Positions 26,392-36,176 are shown, numbered from the stretch's first letter. The stretch: DNA of 64,000 nt from Vogesella urethralis (GCF_007644045.2 NZ_VMDW02000061.1:1-64000), one strand, 5' to 3'. Translations and numbers: made by a program. The notes: generated by a model not told the origin, from the sequence alone.

Positions 26392-27216
26392 TCAGGCCGC
26401 GCTGGTGCGCGTCTTCTCGGCCCGGCCACGCAACCATTCCAGCGTCAGCAGCAAGGCGATGGAGAACAGGATCAGCACCGTGGCCGCGGCAGCAATAGCC
26501 GGGCTGATGTTTTCCTTGATACCGCCAAACATCTGGCGCGGCAGCGTGGTTTGCTCCGGGCCGGCCAGGAACAGCGTTACCACCACTTCGTCGAACGAGG
26601 TGGCAAAGGCGAACAGCGCACCCGAGATCACGCCCGGCGCAATCAGCGGCAGCACGATGCGACGGTAGGTGGTGACCGGGTTGGCACCCAGACTGGCACT
26701 GGCGCGGATCAGGTTGGCATTGAAGCCGCGCAGCGTGGCCGACACGGTAATCACCACAAAGGGCACGCCCAGTGCGGTGTGTACCAGGATCAGCGCCAGG
26801 TAGCTGTTGGACAAGCCCAGCGGGGCGAAGAACAGGTAGGCCCCTACCCCGACGATCACCACCGGCACCACCATCGGCGAGATCAGCACGCTCATCAGCA
26901 CCGACTTGCCGGGGAAGTCCGACGAGGTCAGGCCCACGGCGGCCAGCGTGCCCAGCGTGGTCGCCAGCAGCGTGGCAGCCGGTGCCACGATGAAGCTGTT
27001 CTTCAGCGACGTCAGCCACACGCCGTTGCCGAAGAATTCCTCGTACCAGCGCAGCGAGAACGACTTGATCGGGTACAGCAGGAAGGTATCGGCCGAGAAC
27101 GACAGCGGCACGATCACCAGCAGTGGCGACACCAGGAAGATCAGGATCAGCACGCAGAAAATGCGGAAGCCCCAGTACCAGATGCGCTCGATAGGCGAAG
27201 CATAAGTTGGCAGCAT
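26392..27216 (-). CDS. Polyamine-type ABC transporter permease (PotC-like)
   Basis: A 274-residue inner-membrane permease with six predicted helices (first at about 12-35) and the EAA motif that docks the ATPase (IRASASLGANPVTTYRRIVLP). It is the second permease of a binding-protein-dependent importer for spermidine/putrescine-type or related substrates. It starts 7 bases after the PotB-like gene and is the last gene of the operon. Confidence 0.88.
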   Translation of the reverse strand: MLPTYASPIERIWYWGFRIFCVLILIFLVSPLLVIVPLSFSADTFLLYPIKSFSLRWYEEFFGNGVWLTSLKNSFIVAPAATLLATTLGTLAAVGLTSSDFPGKSVLMSVLISPMVVPVVIVGVGAYLFFAPLGLSNSYLALILVHTALGVPFVVITVSATLRGFNANLIRASASLGANPVTTYRRIVLPLIAPGVISGALFAFATSFDEVVVTLFLAGPEQTTLPRQMFGGIKENISPAIAAAATVLILFSIALLLTLEWLRGRAEKTRTSAA

Positions 27217-27222
27217 GTCTTC

Positions 27223-28485
27223 TTACCCCAGACTCAGTTTGTTGGCACCCACCAGCTTGCTGTACACCGCGTACAGCGTCATGGTGGCGATCAGCAACAG
27301 GCTGCCCAGCGCGGCGGCCATGCCCCAGTTGATGGTGACGTTGGTATAGAACGCCACGTAGTAGCTCACCATCTGCTCTTCCGGGCTGCCCAGCAGGGCC
27401 GGGGTGATGTAGTAGCCGATACACATGATGAATACCAGCAAGGCACCTGCAGCCACACCGGCAACCGTCTGTGGGAAGTAGATCTTCCAGAAGGCGGCAA
27501 ACGGGTGGTCACCCAGCGAAATGGCAGCGCGCATATAGGTTTGCGGAATACTCTTCATCACGCTGTAAGCCGGCAGGATCACGAACGGCAACAGGATGTG
27601 CACCATGGCGATGTAAACGCCGACCCGGTTGAACGCCAGCTGCAGCGGCTCGCCAATCAAGCCCAGGTTCATCAGCGCGCTGTTGATCAGGCCTTCGCGT
27701 TGCAGCAGCACGATCCACGACGCTACACGCACCAGCACCGAAGTCCAGAACGGCAGCAGCACCAGAATCATCAGCAGGTTGCTCTGACGGGCAGGCAGGT
27801 TGGCCAGCCAATAGGCCAAGGGGTAACCCAACAGCAGGCAAAATGCCGTCACCCAAAAGCTGATCCACAGCGTACGGCCGAAGATGCTGACAAAAGCGCG
27901 CTCCTCTTCCGGCGCCAGTTCCGGCGTACCGGCCTTGGTTTCACGCAAGTCCAGCGAGCTGTACAGATAGTACGGCGTCCACGACTTGGCGTTCTTGGCG
28001 ATCACGTGCCAGTGGTCGGGGTCGCCCCAGCGCTCGTCGATCTGGATGAAGCGGTCGCGCATGCTTTCGCCTGCGGCCAACTCCAGCGGCATCTTGCGCG
28101 CGGTTTTCTGGATCAGCGAGCGGAAACCGCTGATGTCCATGTTCAGGCGCTTGGCCACTTCAGAAACGGTTTTGGCTTCTTTGGCCGCGGTCAGGTCGCG
28201 TGCCATGGCCTGGAACACATCTTCCGACGGCAAGGCCCGGCGGTCCCAGCTGGCGATCAGCTTGCTGGTGGCCGGCAGGTTGGTGACCACCTCCGGGTTA
28301 TCCACGCTGCGGCCAAGCAGCATGAAAATGGGCACCAGAAAGGTCAGCAGCAGAAAGATGGCCAGCGGTGCAACCAGGGCAACGGCCTTCAACTGCTTGT
28401 TGCGGCGCTCGCGCGCCAGTTTCACGGTCAACGGCTCGCCATCGGCCGCCGTCAACGGTGTTTTGACGGAAAGGGTTTGGGACAT
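27223..28485 (-). CDS. Polyamine-type ABC transporter permease (PotB-like) with large periplasmic insertion
   Basis: A 420-residue permease, about 130 longer than typical PotB (about 285). Helix 1 is near residues 35-57. A soluble, helix-rich segment of about 140 residues then precedes helix 2 near 202; by topology it should be periplasmic. The rest is a normal permease with EAA motif (MRAAISLGDHPFAAFWKIYFP). Long first loops occur in some PotB-like permeases, but the role is not known. ATG at 28485 is used; a TTG at 28506 is possible. Confidence 0.86.
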   Translation of the reverse strand: MSQTLSVKTPLTAADGEPLTVKLARERRNKQLKAVALVAPLAIFLLLTFLVPIFMLLGRSVDNPEVVTNLPATSKLIASWDRRALPSEDVFQAMARDLTAAKEAKTVSEVAKRLNMDISGFRSLIQKTARKMPLELAAGESMRDRFIQIDERWGDPDHWHVIAKNAKSWTPYYLYSSLDLRETKAGTPELAPEEERAFVSIFGRTLWISFWVTAFCLLLGYPLAYWLANLPARQSNLLMILVLLPFWTSVLVRVASWIVLLQREGLINSALMNLGLIGEPLQLAFNRVGVYIAMVHILLPFVILPAYSVMKSIPQTYMRAAISLGDHPFAAFWKIYFPQTVAGVAAGALLVFIMCIGYYITPALLGSPEEQMVSYYVAFYTNVTINWGMAAALGSLLLIATMTLYAVYSKLVGANKLSLG

Positions 28486-28507
28486 GGTGGGTATCGCTTC
28501 CGGCAAA

Positions 28508-28538
28508 ATCCCGCCAGCCCGGTGGGGCTAGGCGGGAT
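28508..28538. other. Intercistronic hairpin between potD- and potB-like genes
   Basis: ATCCCGCC paired with GGCGGGAT encloses AGCCC/GGGCT and a 4-base loop: 13 bp in all with one bulge. No T-tract follows. Such structures after binding-protein genes usually stabilise the upstream mRNA, giving more binding protein than permease; that is inference here. Confidence 0.65.
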
Positions 28539-28560
28539 GGTTCAGGCAACAGGCAGCAGC

Positions 28561-29598
28561 TTAGCGGGCAGCCCAGGCGTTGAAGCGCTCTTCCAGCTCT
28601 TCACCATGCTCAACCCAGAAGTTCACGTCCAGGGCCAGCGCGTTTTTCAGGTTGGCCGGCCAGGTCGGCAGGTTGGTCGCCGACTTCGGGTCTACCTTCT
28701 GGATGGCTTTCAGGTTGGTCGGGCCGTAGGCGATCTTGTTGGAGTACACGGCCTGGTTTTCCGGCAGGCTGGCGTGCTTGATGAAATCCATCGCCTCTTT
28801 CAGCTTCGGCGAACCTTTCGGAATGGCCCAGGAGTCAACGTCGTACACGCTGCCGGTCCACACCACTTTCAGGTTCTTGCCTTCTTTCTGCGCGGTGTCG
28901 ATACGGCCGTTGTAGGCCGAGCTCATCACTACGTCGCCGGAGGCCAGGAACTGCGGCGGCTGGGCGCCGGCTTCCCACCACTGGATGTTCGGCTTCAGCT
29001 GGTCCAGTTTCTTGAAGGCACGGTCCACACCAGCCTTGGTGGCCAGCACTTTGTATACGTCAGCCGGTTTCACGCCATCAGCTTGCAGTGCGAACTCCAG
29101 CGTGTACTTGGCGCCCTTGCGCAGACCGCGTTTGCCCGGAAACTTCTTCACGTCCCAGAAATCGGCCCAGGTTTGCGGCGCGGTTTTCAGCTTGTCGGCG
29201 TTGTAGGCCATAGCGGTGGACCACACGAAAATGCCCACGCCACATTCGGAAACAGCCGCCTTCACGAAGTCCGGTTTCTTGCCCACTTTAGCCCAGTCGA
29301 TCTTCTCGAACAGGCCTTCTTCGCAGCCGCGCAGCAGCTCCGGCGATTCCACTTCCACCACATCCCAGGTCACTTTCTTGGCGTCGACCATGGCCTTGAT
29401 CTTGGCCATCTCGCCGTTGTAGTCACCGGCGGTGATCTTGTGGCCGGTCGCTTTCTCGAAAGTCTGGTAGTACGCCACGGCTTGCGCATCCTTGTTGGCG
29501 CCACCGAAAGAAATGACGGTGAGGTCCTTGGCCATGGCCGGCGCGGCCAGGGCAACAGCAACGGACAGGGCAATCAGACGCGGGGTGTTTTTGTTCAT
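28561..29598 (-). CDS. Polyamine-type periplasmic binding protein (PotD-like)
   Basis: A 345-residue extracellular solute-binding protein with a signal peptide (LIALSVAVALAAPAMA, cleavage after AMA near residue 21). The start of the mature domain (LTVISFGGANKDAQAVAYY) and the WDVVEVESPELLRGCEEG segment are typical of PotD/PotF. Substrate cannot be settled: spermidine, putrescine and other cationic amines share the fold. ATG at 29598 is preferred because AGAGGAG lies 8 bases upstream; an ATG two codons earlier overlaps that spacing. Confidence 0.88.
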   Translation of the reverse strand: MNKNTPRLIALSVAVALAAPAMAKDLTVISFGGANKDAQAVAYYQTFEKATGHKITAGDYNGEMAKIKAMVDAKKVTWDVVEVESPELLRGCEEGLFEKIDWAKVGKKPDFVKAAVSECGVGIFVWSTAMAYNADKLKTAPQTWADFWDVKKFPGKRGLRKGAKYTLEFALQADGVKPADVYKVLATKAGVDRAFKKLDQLKPNIQWWEAGAQPPQFLASGDVVMSSAYNGRIDTAQKEGKNLKVVWTGSVYDVDSWAIPKGSPKLKEAMDFIKHASLPENQAVYSNKIAYGPTNLKAIQKVDPKSATNLPTWPANLKNALALDVNFWVEHGEELEERFNAWAAR

Positions 29599-29663
29599 GT
29601 TCATAACTCCTCTGGGGATATCGCTTTGCAGGACGTTGAATTCGCCCGTTTGCTCGGGCTTTT

Positions 29664-30782
29664 TTAATGCGTATAAACGGAAGCATCCAGCGCGCGGATG
29701 TCACGCGCCATCCAGCCGATGTCGAGGCTGTCGCCTACCTTCCAGCTGCTGTCCAGCTCGCCGGCCGGCACTTTCACCATGAAACCGGTCTGGCCAGCCA
29801 CATCCAGCCGCAAGCGGACGTGATCGCCGAAGTAGATGAACTCGGCCAGCTTGGCTTGCAGGCGGTTCTCGCAGGCTTCGGCGTGGCGGTTCAGACGCAC
29901 ACGCTCGGGGCGGATGGACATCGAGGTAGCGTCGCCGGCCTGGTTCACGCAAATGGCCGACGCTTGTACCGTCTGGCCATTGCCCAGGCGCACGGTACAG
30001 TGCTGGTCTTGTACCGCCACCACTTCACCGTGCAGGGTGTTGTTCTCGCCAATGAAGTTGGCCACAAAGGAGTTGACCGGCTTTTCGTACAGCACGTTGG
30101 CCGCATCGATCTGCTGGATGATGCCGTCCTTGAACACCGCCACGCGGTCGGACATGGTCAGCGCCTCGCCCTGGTCGTGGGTAACGTACACCACGGTAAT
30201 GCCCAGGTTTTCGTGGATGTGCTTGATCTCCAGCTGCATGTGCTCGCGCAGTTGTTTGTCCAGCGCGCCCAGCGGCTCGTCCATCAGCACCAGCTGCGGT
30301 TCGAATACCAGCGCACGGGCCAGCGCCACGCGTTGCTGCTGGCCGCCGGACATCTGGCCGGGGTAGCGGTTGGCCAGCGCGTCGAGCTTCACCATGCCCA
30401 GCGCTTTCTTCACGCGGTCGGCAATCTCGGATTTGCTCATCTTGCGGATGGTCAGCGGGTAGGCCAGGTTCTCGGCCACCGTCATGTGCGGGAACAGCGC
30501 GTAGTTCTGGAACACCATGCCGATGTTGCGCTTGTGCGGCGGCACGTGGTTCAGCAGCTTGTCGCCGAGGCGGATCTCGCCGTGGGTGGGGGTTTCGAAA
30601 CCGGCCAGCATCATCAGGCAGGTGGTCTTGCCGGAGCCGGACGGCCCCAGCATGGTCAGGAATTCGCCCTTGCGAATGTCCAGATCCAGGTTCTTGACGA
30701 TCAGGGATTCGCCGTCATAGCTCTTCTGCACCCCGCGAAAACTGACGAGGGTGTCGGAGGCCGTGTGTTTCTCGCTCATCAT
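29664..30782 (-). CDS. Polyamine-type ABC transporter ATPase (PotA-like)
   Basis: A 372-residue ATPase with Walker A GPSGSGKTT, Q-loop MVFQNYALFPHM, signature [14 protein letters not shown], Walker B LVLMDEPLGALD and switch His in YVTHDQGEAL. A C-terminal TOBE domain (about 290-370) is usual for PotA/MalK-type subunits. First gene of the operon ATPase-binding protein-permease-permease. A 59-base gap to the binding-protein gene contains a GCCCG/CGGGC hairpin (29644-29659). A TTCCGC palindrome stands just upstream. Confidence 0.92.
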   Translation of the reverse strand: MMSEKHTASDTLVSFRGVQKSYDGESLIVKNLDLDIRKGEFLTMLGPSGSGKTTCLMMLAGFETPTHGEIRLGDKLLNHVPPHKRNIGMVFQNYALFPHMTVAENLAYPLTIRKMSKSEIADRVKKALGMVKLDALANRYPGQMSGGQQQRVALARALVFEPQLVLMDEPLGALDKQLREHMQLEIKHIHENLGITVVYVTHDQGEALTMSDRVAVFKDGIIQQIDAANVLYEKPVNSFVANFIGENNTLHGEVVAVQDQHCTVRLGNGQTVQASAICVNQAGDATSMSIRPERVRLNRHAEACENRLQAKLAEFIYFGDHVRLRLDVAGQTGFMVKVPAGELDSSWKVGDSLDIGWMARDIRALDASVYTH

Positions 30783-30797
30783 GTCCTTCCTGAGTAG

Positions 30798-30812
30798 TTC
30801 CGCTATGCGGAA
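30798..30812. promoter_or_regulatory. TTCCGC-TAT-GCGGAA palindrome upstream of the pot-like operon
   Basis: Two perfect 6-base half-sites with a 3-base spacer, centred 23 bases before the ATPase start. The shape resembles operators of IclR-family regulators, although no such regulator gene is in the window. Probably a repressor site in the leader. Confidence 0.5.
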
Positions 30813-31152
30813 TATTGTTTCGTTTTTATCAGATTAACCAGCATCTTTAACGAAGTAAAGCGCTAGGGCACGACCCTGCCCTGTGGTTTGTCTTCCTGTC
30901 TCTGTGTACAGGTGTCCATTAATTTAATCGCCCCGTTTAATAAAACAAACTACCTAACGCAGCTTTTTTGCAAAACACTGCAAGCGACTGATACGACAAA
31001 GATTGCGCGCACCCGCACAGTGCATGCTTATTGCATTTATTGAAAAGAATCTGCCGGTTTTGCCGTCTGTTCGGCATGGAAGTGCACCAAAGGGCGGCAG
31101 GCATGCACAGCCATGTCAAACGCTTGTTTGTCGCGCGCCGACAACAAAAAAA
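30813..31152. other. AT-rich intergenic stretch upstream of the pot-like operon
   Basis: About 340 bases without a credible gene; short open frames have no ribosome site or family resemblance. Probably carries the promoter of the pot-like operon, read to the left; I cannot place -35/-10 elements with confidence. Confidence 0.5.
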
Positions 31153-31172
31153 AGCCGACCTTGCGGTCGGCT
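31153..31172 (-). terminator. gdhB terminator
   Basis: AGCCGACC/GGTCGGCT 8-bp stem, 4-base loop, followed on the minus strand by a run of eight T (interrupted once downstream). It lies 30 bases past the gdhB stop. Confidence 0.85.
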
Positions 31173-31201
31173 TGTAAGGGAGTAATGCGAAACGGGGTGG
31201 C

Positions 31202-34200
31202 TTAGGCGAGCAGGTGGTTGTTCAGCTCGCGCATGCCGGCGGACAACATGGCCAGATCCAGCGCTTCGAACGATTGCAGCTCGGCAAACATCTGCTGGCA
31301 AGCCTCGACGTCGGTCGCACGCTGTTTCAGCCATTGCGGCACGAAATCGGCGTCTTGCGACACCGCCATCGCGCTCTGGGTCAGCGAGCGGTGCTGGCGG
31401 TACAGGTCGTCACGCAGCGCGCTGCGGGCCAGCGATTGCCAGCGGTTGTCGCGCGGCAGCTGGGTAATGGCGGCACGCAGCCAGTCCAGTTGCAGGTCGC
31501 GGCCCAGTTGCAGGTAGTTGGCCGCCACGTCGTCCAGCGACAGCGCACTGCCCTCGCCGATCTCGATGATGTCCATCAGCGGTACGGCAAACTCCAGACG
31601 CGCCAGCACACTGGCCAGATCGGCCGGTACGTTCGGCTGGTTCAGGCGTTTTTCCAGACGCGCTACCTGGCTGTAAGCCTCGGCACTGACCAGCTGCGGC
31701 AGCTTGGCCAGCAGCGCCTGCACCTTGGCAGCGTACTGGGCAATGACCGCGTCCACCGAACCGGCGTTGCGGCGGTTGCGCAGTACCCAGCGCACCACGC
31801 GCTCTACCAGGGTACGCACCATCACCATCATCTCTACCTGCAGGTCGGCAGACACCAGGTTGTCCAGCTGCTCGATGCGGGTCCACAGGCTTTCGGCGTC
31901 GAACACGCGGCTGGCAATCCAGAACGCACGGGCGATGTCGGCCGCCGAGAACGACGACTCTTCCTGCAGGCGGAACACGAAGGTGGTGCCCATGCGGTTG
32001 ATGATGAGGTTGGCCAGCTGGTTGGCGATGATCTCGCGCTTCAGGTGGTGGCGCTTCATCTGCTCGCCAAAGCGTTGCTGCAGCGGCTGCGGGAAGTAGT
32101 TCACCAGCACCGGCAGGAAGTCGGCATCGTCCGGCACATCGCTACGCAGGATGGCCTGGTCCAGCGAAATCTTGCTGTACGCCAGCAGTACGGCCACTTC
32201 CGGCGGGGTCAGGCCCTGACGCGCCAGACGACGCTCGTTGATCTGGGTGTCGGTCGGCAGGTACTCGATCTCGCGGTTCAGCTCACCGGTTTTTTCCATG
32301 TGCGTGATCATGCGGGCGTGGGTGCTCAGCATGGACGCAGCATGGCTGCGGTTGATGGCCAGGATCTGGGTCTGCAGATAGTTGTTGCGCAGTACCAGGT
32401 GGCCCACTTCCTCGGTCATCTCGGCCAGCAGGTCGTTACGCTGCTTCAGCGTCATGTCGCCGGCCTGCATCACGGCGCCTACCAGAATCTTGATGTTCAC
32501 TTCGTGGTCGGAGCAATCCACACCGGCCGAGTTGTCGATGGCGTCGGTGCAGATGCGGCCGCCGGCCAGGGCAAACTCGACACGGCCCAGCTGGGTGCAC
32601 GTCAGGTTGCCGCCTTCGGCTACCACTTTGACCTGCAGCTGGTTACCGTTGACACGTACCGGGTCGCACGCGCGGTCGCGGGCGTCGGCGTGGCTCTGGG
32701 TAGACGCCTTCACGTAGGTACCGATACCGCCGTTGTACAGCAGATCGGCCTTGGCCTTCAGCAGTTCGTGGATCAGCTCGTTCGGCGCCATGCTGTCCTT
32801 GTCGGTTTCCAGCCATGCCTTCACTTGCGGCGACAGCGGGATGGACTTGGCAGAGCGTTCGAAAATACCGCCGCCTTCCGAGATCAGCTCGCGGTTGTAG
32901 TCCGCCCAGCTGGAACGCGGCAGGTTGAACAGGCGGGCACGCTCGGCAAAGCTCACCGCAGCGTTCGGCGTCGGGTCCAGGAAGATGTGCAGGTGGTTGA
33001 ACGCGGCCTTCAGGCAGATGTGCTCGGACAGCAGCATGCCGTTACCGAACACGTCACCGGCCATGTCACCGATACCGATCACGCTGAAGTCCTGCTCCTG
33101 GGTATTGATGCCCAGATGACGGAAGTGGCGTTTTACCGATTCCCACGCGCCGCGGGCGGTAATGCCCATGCCTTTGTGGTCGTAACCGGCAGAGCCACCG
33201 GACGCAAACGCGTCACCCAGCCAGAAGCCGTAGGCTTCGGAAATGCTGTTGGCGATGTCGGAGAAGGTTGCGGTGCCCTTGTCGGCAGCCACCACCAGGT
33301 ACGGATCGTCCGGGTCCAGGCGACGCACGTCGGCCGGCGGTACGATCTGGCCGTTCACCAGGTTGTCGGTCACGTCCAGCAGCGCGGAAATGAAGGTCTT
33401 GTAGCTGGCGATACCTTCGGCCATGAAGGCTTCACGGTCGCTCGGCGCCGGCAGTTGCTTGCCGACGAAACCGCCCTTCGAGCCCATCGGCACGATCACC
33501 GAGTTTTTCACCATCTGGGCTTTCACCAGACCCAGCACTTCGGTACGGAAGTCTTCCATGCGGTCGGACCAGCGCAGGCCGCCGCGGGCTACTTTGGAGC
33601 CGCGCAGGTGCACGCCTTCCACACGCGGGCTGTACACCCAGATCTCGAACATCGGACGCGGTTGCGGCAGGAAGGAGATCAGGTTGGATTCCAGCTTGAA
33701 CGACGCGTACGACTTGAACTCGCCGCTGCTGTCTTTCTGCCAGAAGTTGGTACGGCGGGTCGCCAGAATCACCTGCAGGAAGCCGTTCAGGATGCGGTCT
33801 TCGTCCAGGTTGGCCACGCCGTCCAGCAGGTCTTTCAGCTCTTCCTGCAAGGCTGCGGCACGCGCGTCGTCAAACGCGGTGGGGTGCAGGCGGGCAGCAA
33901 ACAGCTGTACCAGGCGACGGGTGATTTCCGGGTAATGCGCTACGCAGTTTTCGATATAGCTCTGGCTGAAGGTCAGGCCGCCCTGACGCAGGTACTTGGC
34001 CAGTGCGCGCACCAGCGTGATTTCACGCCAGTCGAGGCCTGCTACCACGGCCAGGCGGTTGAAGCCGTCGTTCTCGACGTGCTTGGCAAACACGCGCGAC
34101 AGCAACACCTGGAAGTTTTTCTGGATGGCTTCGTCCTGCATCGATTCGGCAGCACCGCCCAGCTCCAGGCCGAAGTCGCTGATCCACACCGTGGTGTCGT

Positions 34201-36004
34201 TCAGTTCGATACGGTACGGATGCTCGTCGCGCACCTGCACGCCCATGTTTTCCAGGATCGGCAGGCTGGCAGACAGGCCCAGCGGCTCACCGCCACGGAA
34301 CAGCTTCAGGTTGTAGCCCTGGCCGCGGTGGAACGCGCGGTACAGCTTCATGCTGATGCCTTGGCCGGCAGCAGCTTCTTCGATCAGCTGGATGTCCAGC
34401 ACGGCATTACGGGCCGCAAATTCTTCGCGGTAAGCCACCGGGAACGCGCCACGGTAACGGTTGAACAGCAGGTTGCCCTTCTCTTCGCCGTGGGTTTCGA
34501 TCAGCTGGTGATGCAGCTCTTCCTGCCAGCCGCGCACCACGCGGGCGATGTCGGCTTCCAGCTCGTGGGTACGGTACTGCGGCAGGTGGCCGCCCTGGGT
34601 GCGGATAATGTAGTGCACGCGCGCCAGGGTGCTGTCGCTGATCTGCACGCTGAACTCGGCCGATACGCCGTTGAAGGCATTCATCAGCACGCGCTCGATC
34701 TTGAGGCGGATTTCGGTGTTGAAGCTGTCACGCGGTACGAATACCAGGCAGCTCACATAGCGGTGGTAGCGGTCGTTGCGGGTGAACAGGCGCACACGCG
34801 GGCGCTCCTGCAGGCTGACGATGCCTTCCACGATCGGGGTCAGGGTCTCGGCCGGGATTTCGAACAGCTCGTCACGCGGGTAGCTTTCCAGCACGAAGCC
34901 CAGGGTCTTGGCCTTGTAGCTGTTGTCCACGTAGTCGCACGCCGATACCACGTGGGCCACTTTTTCGCGCAGCAGCGGAATGTCTTTCGGCGACTGCTGG
35001 TAGGCGCTGGCGGTGTACAGGCCCAGGAAACGGCGCTCGCCGATCACCTCGCCCTTGCTGTTGAAGCGCTTGATGCCAACGAAGTCCATGTAGGCCGGGC
35101 GGTGCAGCACCGAACGGGACTGCGATTTGTTCAGGATCAGCAGCTGCGGCTGGTGCGCCAGTTCGCGCAGGTCTTGCGGCAGGGCTTCGAAGCTGGCGGA
35201 GTATTCCTTGCTGCCCTGGTCTTTCAGGAAGCCCAGGCCGGAGTCCTTCACGATTTTCAGGCTGTCGTTGCCGTCGCGCTTCACCAAGTCGTAGTCGCAG
35301 TAGCCCATGAAGATGAAGTGATTGGCGGCCATCCAGTCCAGGAAGGCCACCGCTTCGGCGGCTTCGCGCTCGCGCTCGCCCTTGATGGCGGCCAGGTCGG
35401 CGCGCAGGGCGGCCACGACTTCACGCATCTGCGGCTCGTCGTCAACCACGCGGCGCAGGTAGGCCAGTACGTTGTTCAGGTCTTCCTGCAGCGCCTTCAG
35501 TACCGCCGGGTCGCTGACGCGGTCTACCTGCACGTGGATGAACGATTCCAGCGGCAGGCTGCGGTCTTCGGTGCGCTTCAGTTCGGCGATCTGGCCGGCG
35601 GCATCGCGGCCAACCGACAGCACCGGGTGCACCAGCAGGTGCAGGTTCAGGTTATGGCGTGCCAGCAGCATGGCCAGCGAATCGATCAGGAACGGCATGT
35701 CATCGTTCACGATCTCAATCACGGTGTGGGTGCTCTGCCAGCCGTCACGCTCGAAATCAGGGTTGTAAATACGGGCTTTTACCTGGCCGCTGCTGCGCTT
35801 TTTGGCAAAGTCGAAATGGGCCATGGCAGCGCCGAACAGGTCTTGCGGCGAGAAGCTCTTCAGATCGGCGTGTTCGGATTCTTCGAAGTAGAGCGGCACA
35901 AAGGCACCCAGACTTGCGGCGTCCTGCGCGGACAGCTTCTGTTCTGCTATCGCCTGGATATCTTCGATCAGGCTCAGGAATTCAGTCTTGTTGGTAAGCG
36001 ACAT
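31202..36004 (-). CDS. gdhB: NAD-specific glutamate dehydrogenase, large 180-kDa type
   Basis: A 1600-residue catabolic enzyme deaminating glutamate to 2-oxoglutarate with NAD+. Length fits the GDH-180 group. The N-terminal 650 residues hold ACT-like regulatory segments; the catalytic core (roughly 700-1200) includes SKVARGGLRWSDRMEDFRTE, the substrate-Lys segment MVKNSVIVPMGSKGGFVGK and a Rossmann segment VVAEGGNLTCTQLGRVEFAL. The C-terminal 350 residues are helical. ATG at 36004 has GAGAAG upstream and is preferred over a start 22 codons earlier. It is divergent from the arginine-uptake operon, and in Pseudomonas aeruginosa the homologue is activated by ArgR in response to arginine; the gene at 41738 encodes such a regulator. 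Confidence 0.96.
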   Translation of the reverse strand: MSLTNKTEFLSLIEDIQAIAEQKLSAQDAASLGAFVPLYFEESEHADLKSFSPQDLFGAAMAHFDFAKKRSSGQVKARIYNPDFERDGWQSTHTVIEIVNDDMPFLIDSLAMLLARHNLNLHLLVHPVLSVGRDAAGQIAELKRTEDRSLPLESFIHVQVDRVSDPAVLKALQEDLNNVLAYLRRVVDDEPQMREVVAALRADLAAIKGEREREAAEAVAFLDWMAANHFIFMGYCDYDLVKRDGNDSLKIVKDSGLGFLKDQGSKEYSASFEALPQDLRELAHQPQLLILNKSQSRSVLHRPAYMDFVGIKRFNSKGEVIGERRFLGLYTASAYQQSPKDIPLLREKVAHVVSACDYVDNSYKAKTLGFVLESYPRDELFEIPAETLTPIVEGIVSLQERPRVRLFTRNDRYHRYVSCLVFVPRDSFNTEIRLKIERVLMNAFNGVSAEFSVQISDSTLARVHYIIRTQGGHLPQYRTHELEADIARVVRGWQEELHHQLIETHGEEKGNLLFNRYRGAFPVAYREEFAARNAVLDIQLIEEAAAGQGISMKLYRAFHRGQGYNLKLFRGGEPLGLSASLPILENMGVQVRDEHPYRIELNDTTVWISDFGLELGGAAESMQDEAIQKNFQVLLSRVFAKHVENDGFNRLAVVAGLDWREITLVRALAKYLRQGGLTFSQSYIENCVAHYPEITRRLVQLFAARLHPTAFDDARAAALQEELKDLLDGVANLDEDRILNGFLQVILATRRTNFWQKDSSGEFKSYASFKLESNLISFLPQPRPMFEIWVYSPRVEGVHLRGSKVARGGLRWSDRMEDFRTEVLGLVKAQMVKNSVIVPMGSKGGFVGKQLPAPSDREAFMAEGIASYKTFISALLDVTDNLVNGQIVPPADVRRLDPDDPYLVVAADKGTATFSDIANSISEAYGFWLGDAFASGGSAGYDHKGMGITARGAWESVKRHFRHLGINTQEQDFSVIGIGDMAGDVFGNGMLLSEHICLKAAFNHLHIFLDPTPNAAVSFAERARLFNLPRSSWADYNRELISEGGGIFERSAKSIPLSPQVKAWLETDKDSMAPNELIHELLKAKADLLYNGGIGTYVKASTQSHADARDRACDPVRVNGNQLQVKVVAEGGNLTCTQLGRVEFALAGGRICTDAIDNSAGVDCSDHEVNIKILVGAVMQAGDMTLKQRNDLLAEMTEEVGHLVLRNNYLQTQILAINRSHAASMLSTHARMITHMEKTGELNREIEYLPTDTQINERRLARQGLTPPEVAVLLAYSKISLDQAILRSDVPDDADFLPVLVNYFPQPLQQRFGEQMKRHHLKREIIANQLANLIINRMGTTFVFRLQEESSFSAADIARAFWIASRVFDAESLWTRIEQLDNLVSADLQVEMMVMVRTLVERVVRWVLRNRRNAGSVDAVIAQYAAKVQALLAKLPQLVSAEAYSQVARLEKRLNQPNVPADLASVLARLEFAVPLMDIIEIGEGSALSLDDVAANYLQLGRDLQLDWLRAAITQLPRDNRWQSLARSALRDDLYRQHRSLTQSAMAVSQDADFVPQWLKQRATDVEACQQMFAELQSFEALDLAMLSAGMRELNNHLLA

Positions 36005-36078
36005 GTTGCTTCTCGTATTTGTTTTGGGAACACAGGTGTTGTGTGAGGCGCATTGTAAGAGTGCCCACACCCTAGGGA

Positions 36079-36094
36079 TTTCCTTATTGCGACA
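36079..36094 (-). promoter_or_regulatory. ArgR-like half-site 1
   Basis: On the minus strand: TGTCGC, eight bases, AA. This matches the TGTCGC-N8-AA half-site reported for the AraC-type ArgR of Pseudomonas. It is 75 bases upstream of the gdhB start. A second half at the usual direct-repeat spacing is weak. Confidence 0.5.
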
Positions 36095-36176
36095 TCAACG
36101 TACACATTCGATAACTGCAGTGCACAATGCCATAAGCATTAAAGTTGCCGATTTGACAATTCTTGCACTTTTTGCC

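Noticed and set aside
30937-31119. A 60-codon open frame between potA-like gene and gdhB.
   Set aside because: No ribosome site, no family likeness, AT-rich promoter-type sequence; treated as intergenic.
31214-36046. A very long open frame on the plus strand opposite gdhB (also similar long antisense frames opposite guaB at 10626-12254 and the pot-like operon at 26371-29667).
   Set aside because: They mirror codon positions of highly expressed GC-rich genes, have His/Gln/Val-rich low-sense sequences without domains, and lack ribosome sites. They are shadows of the real genes.
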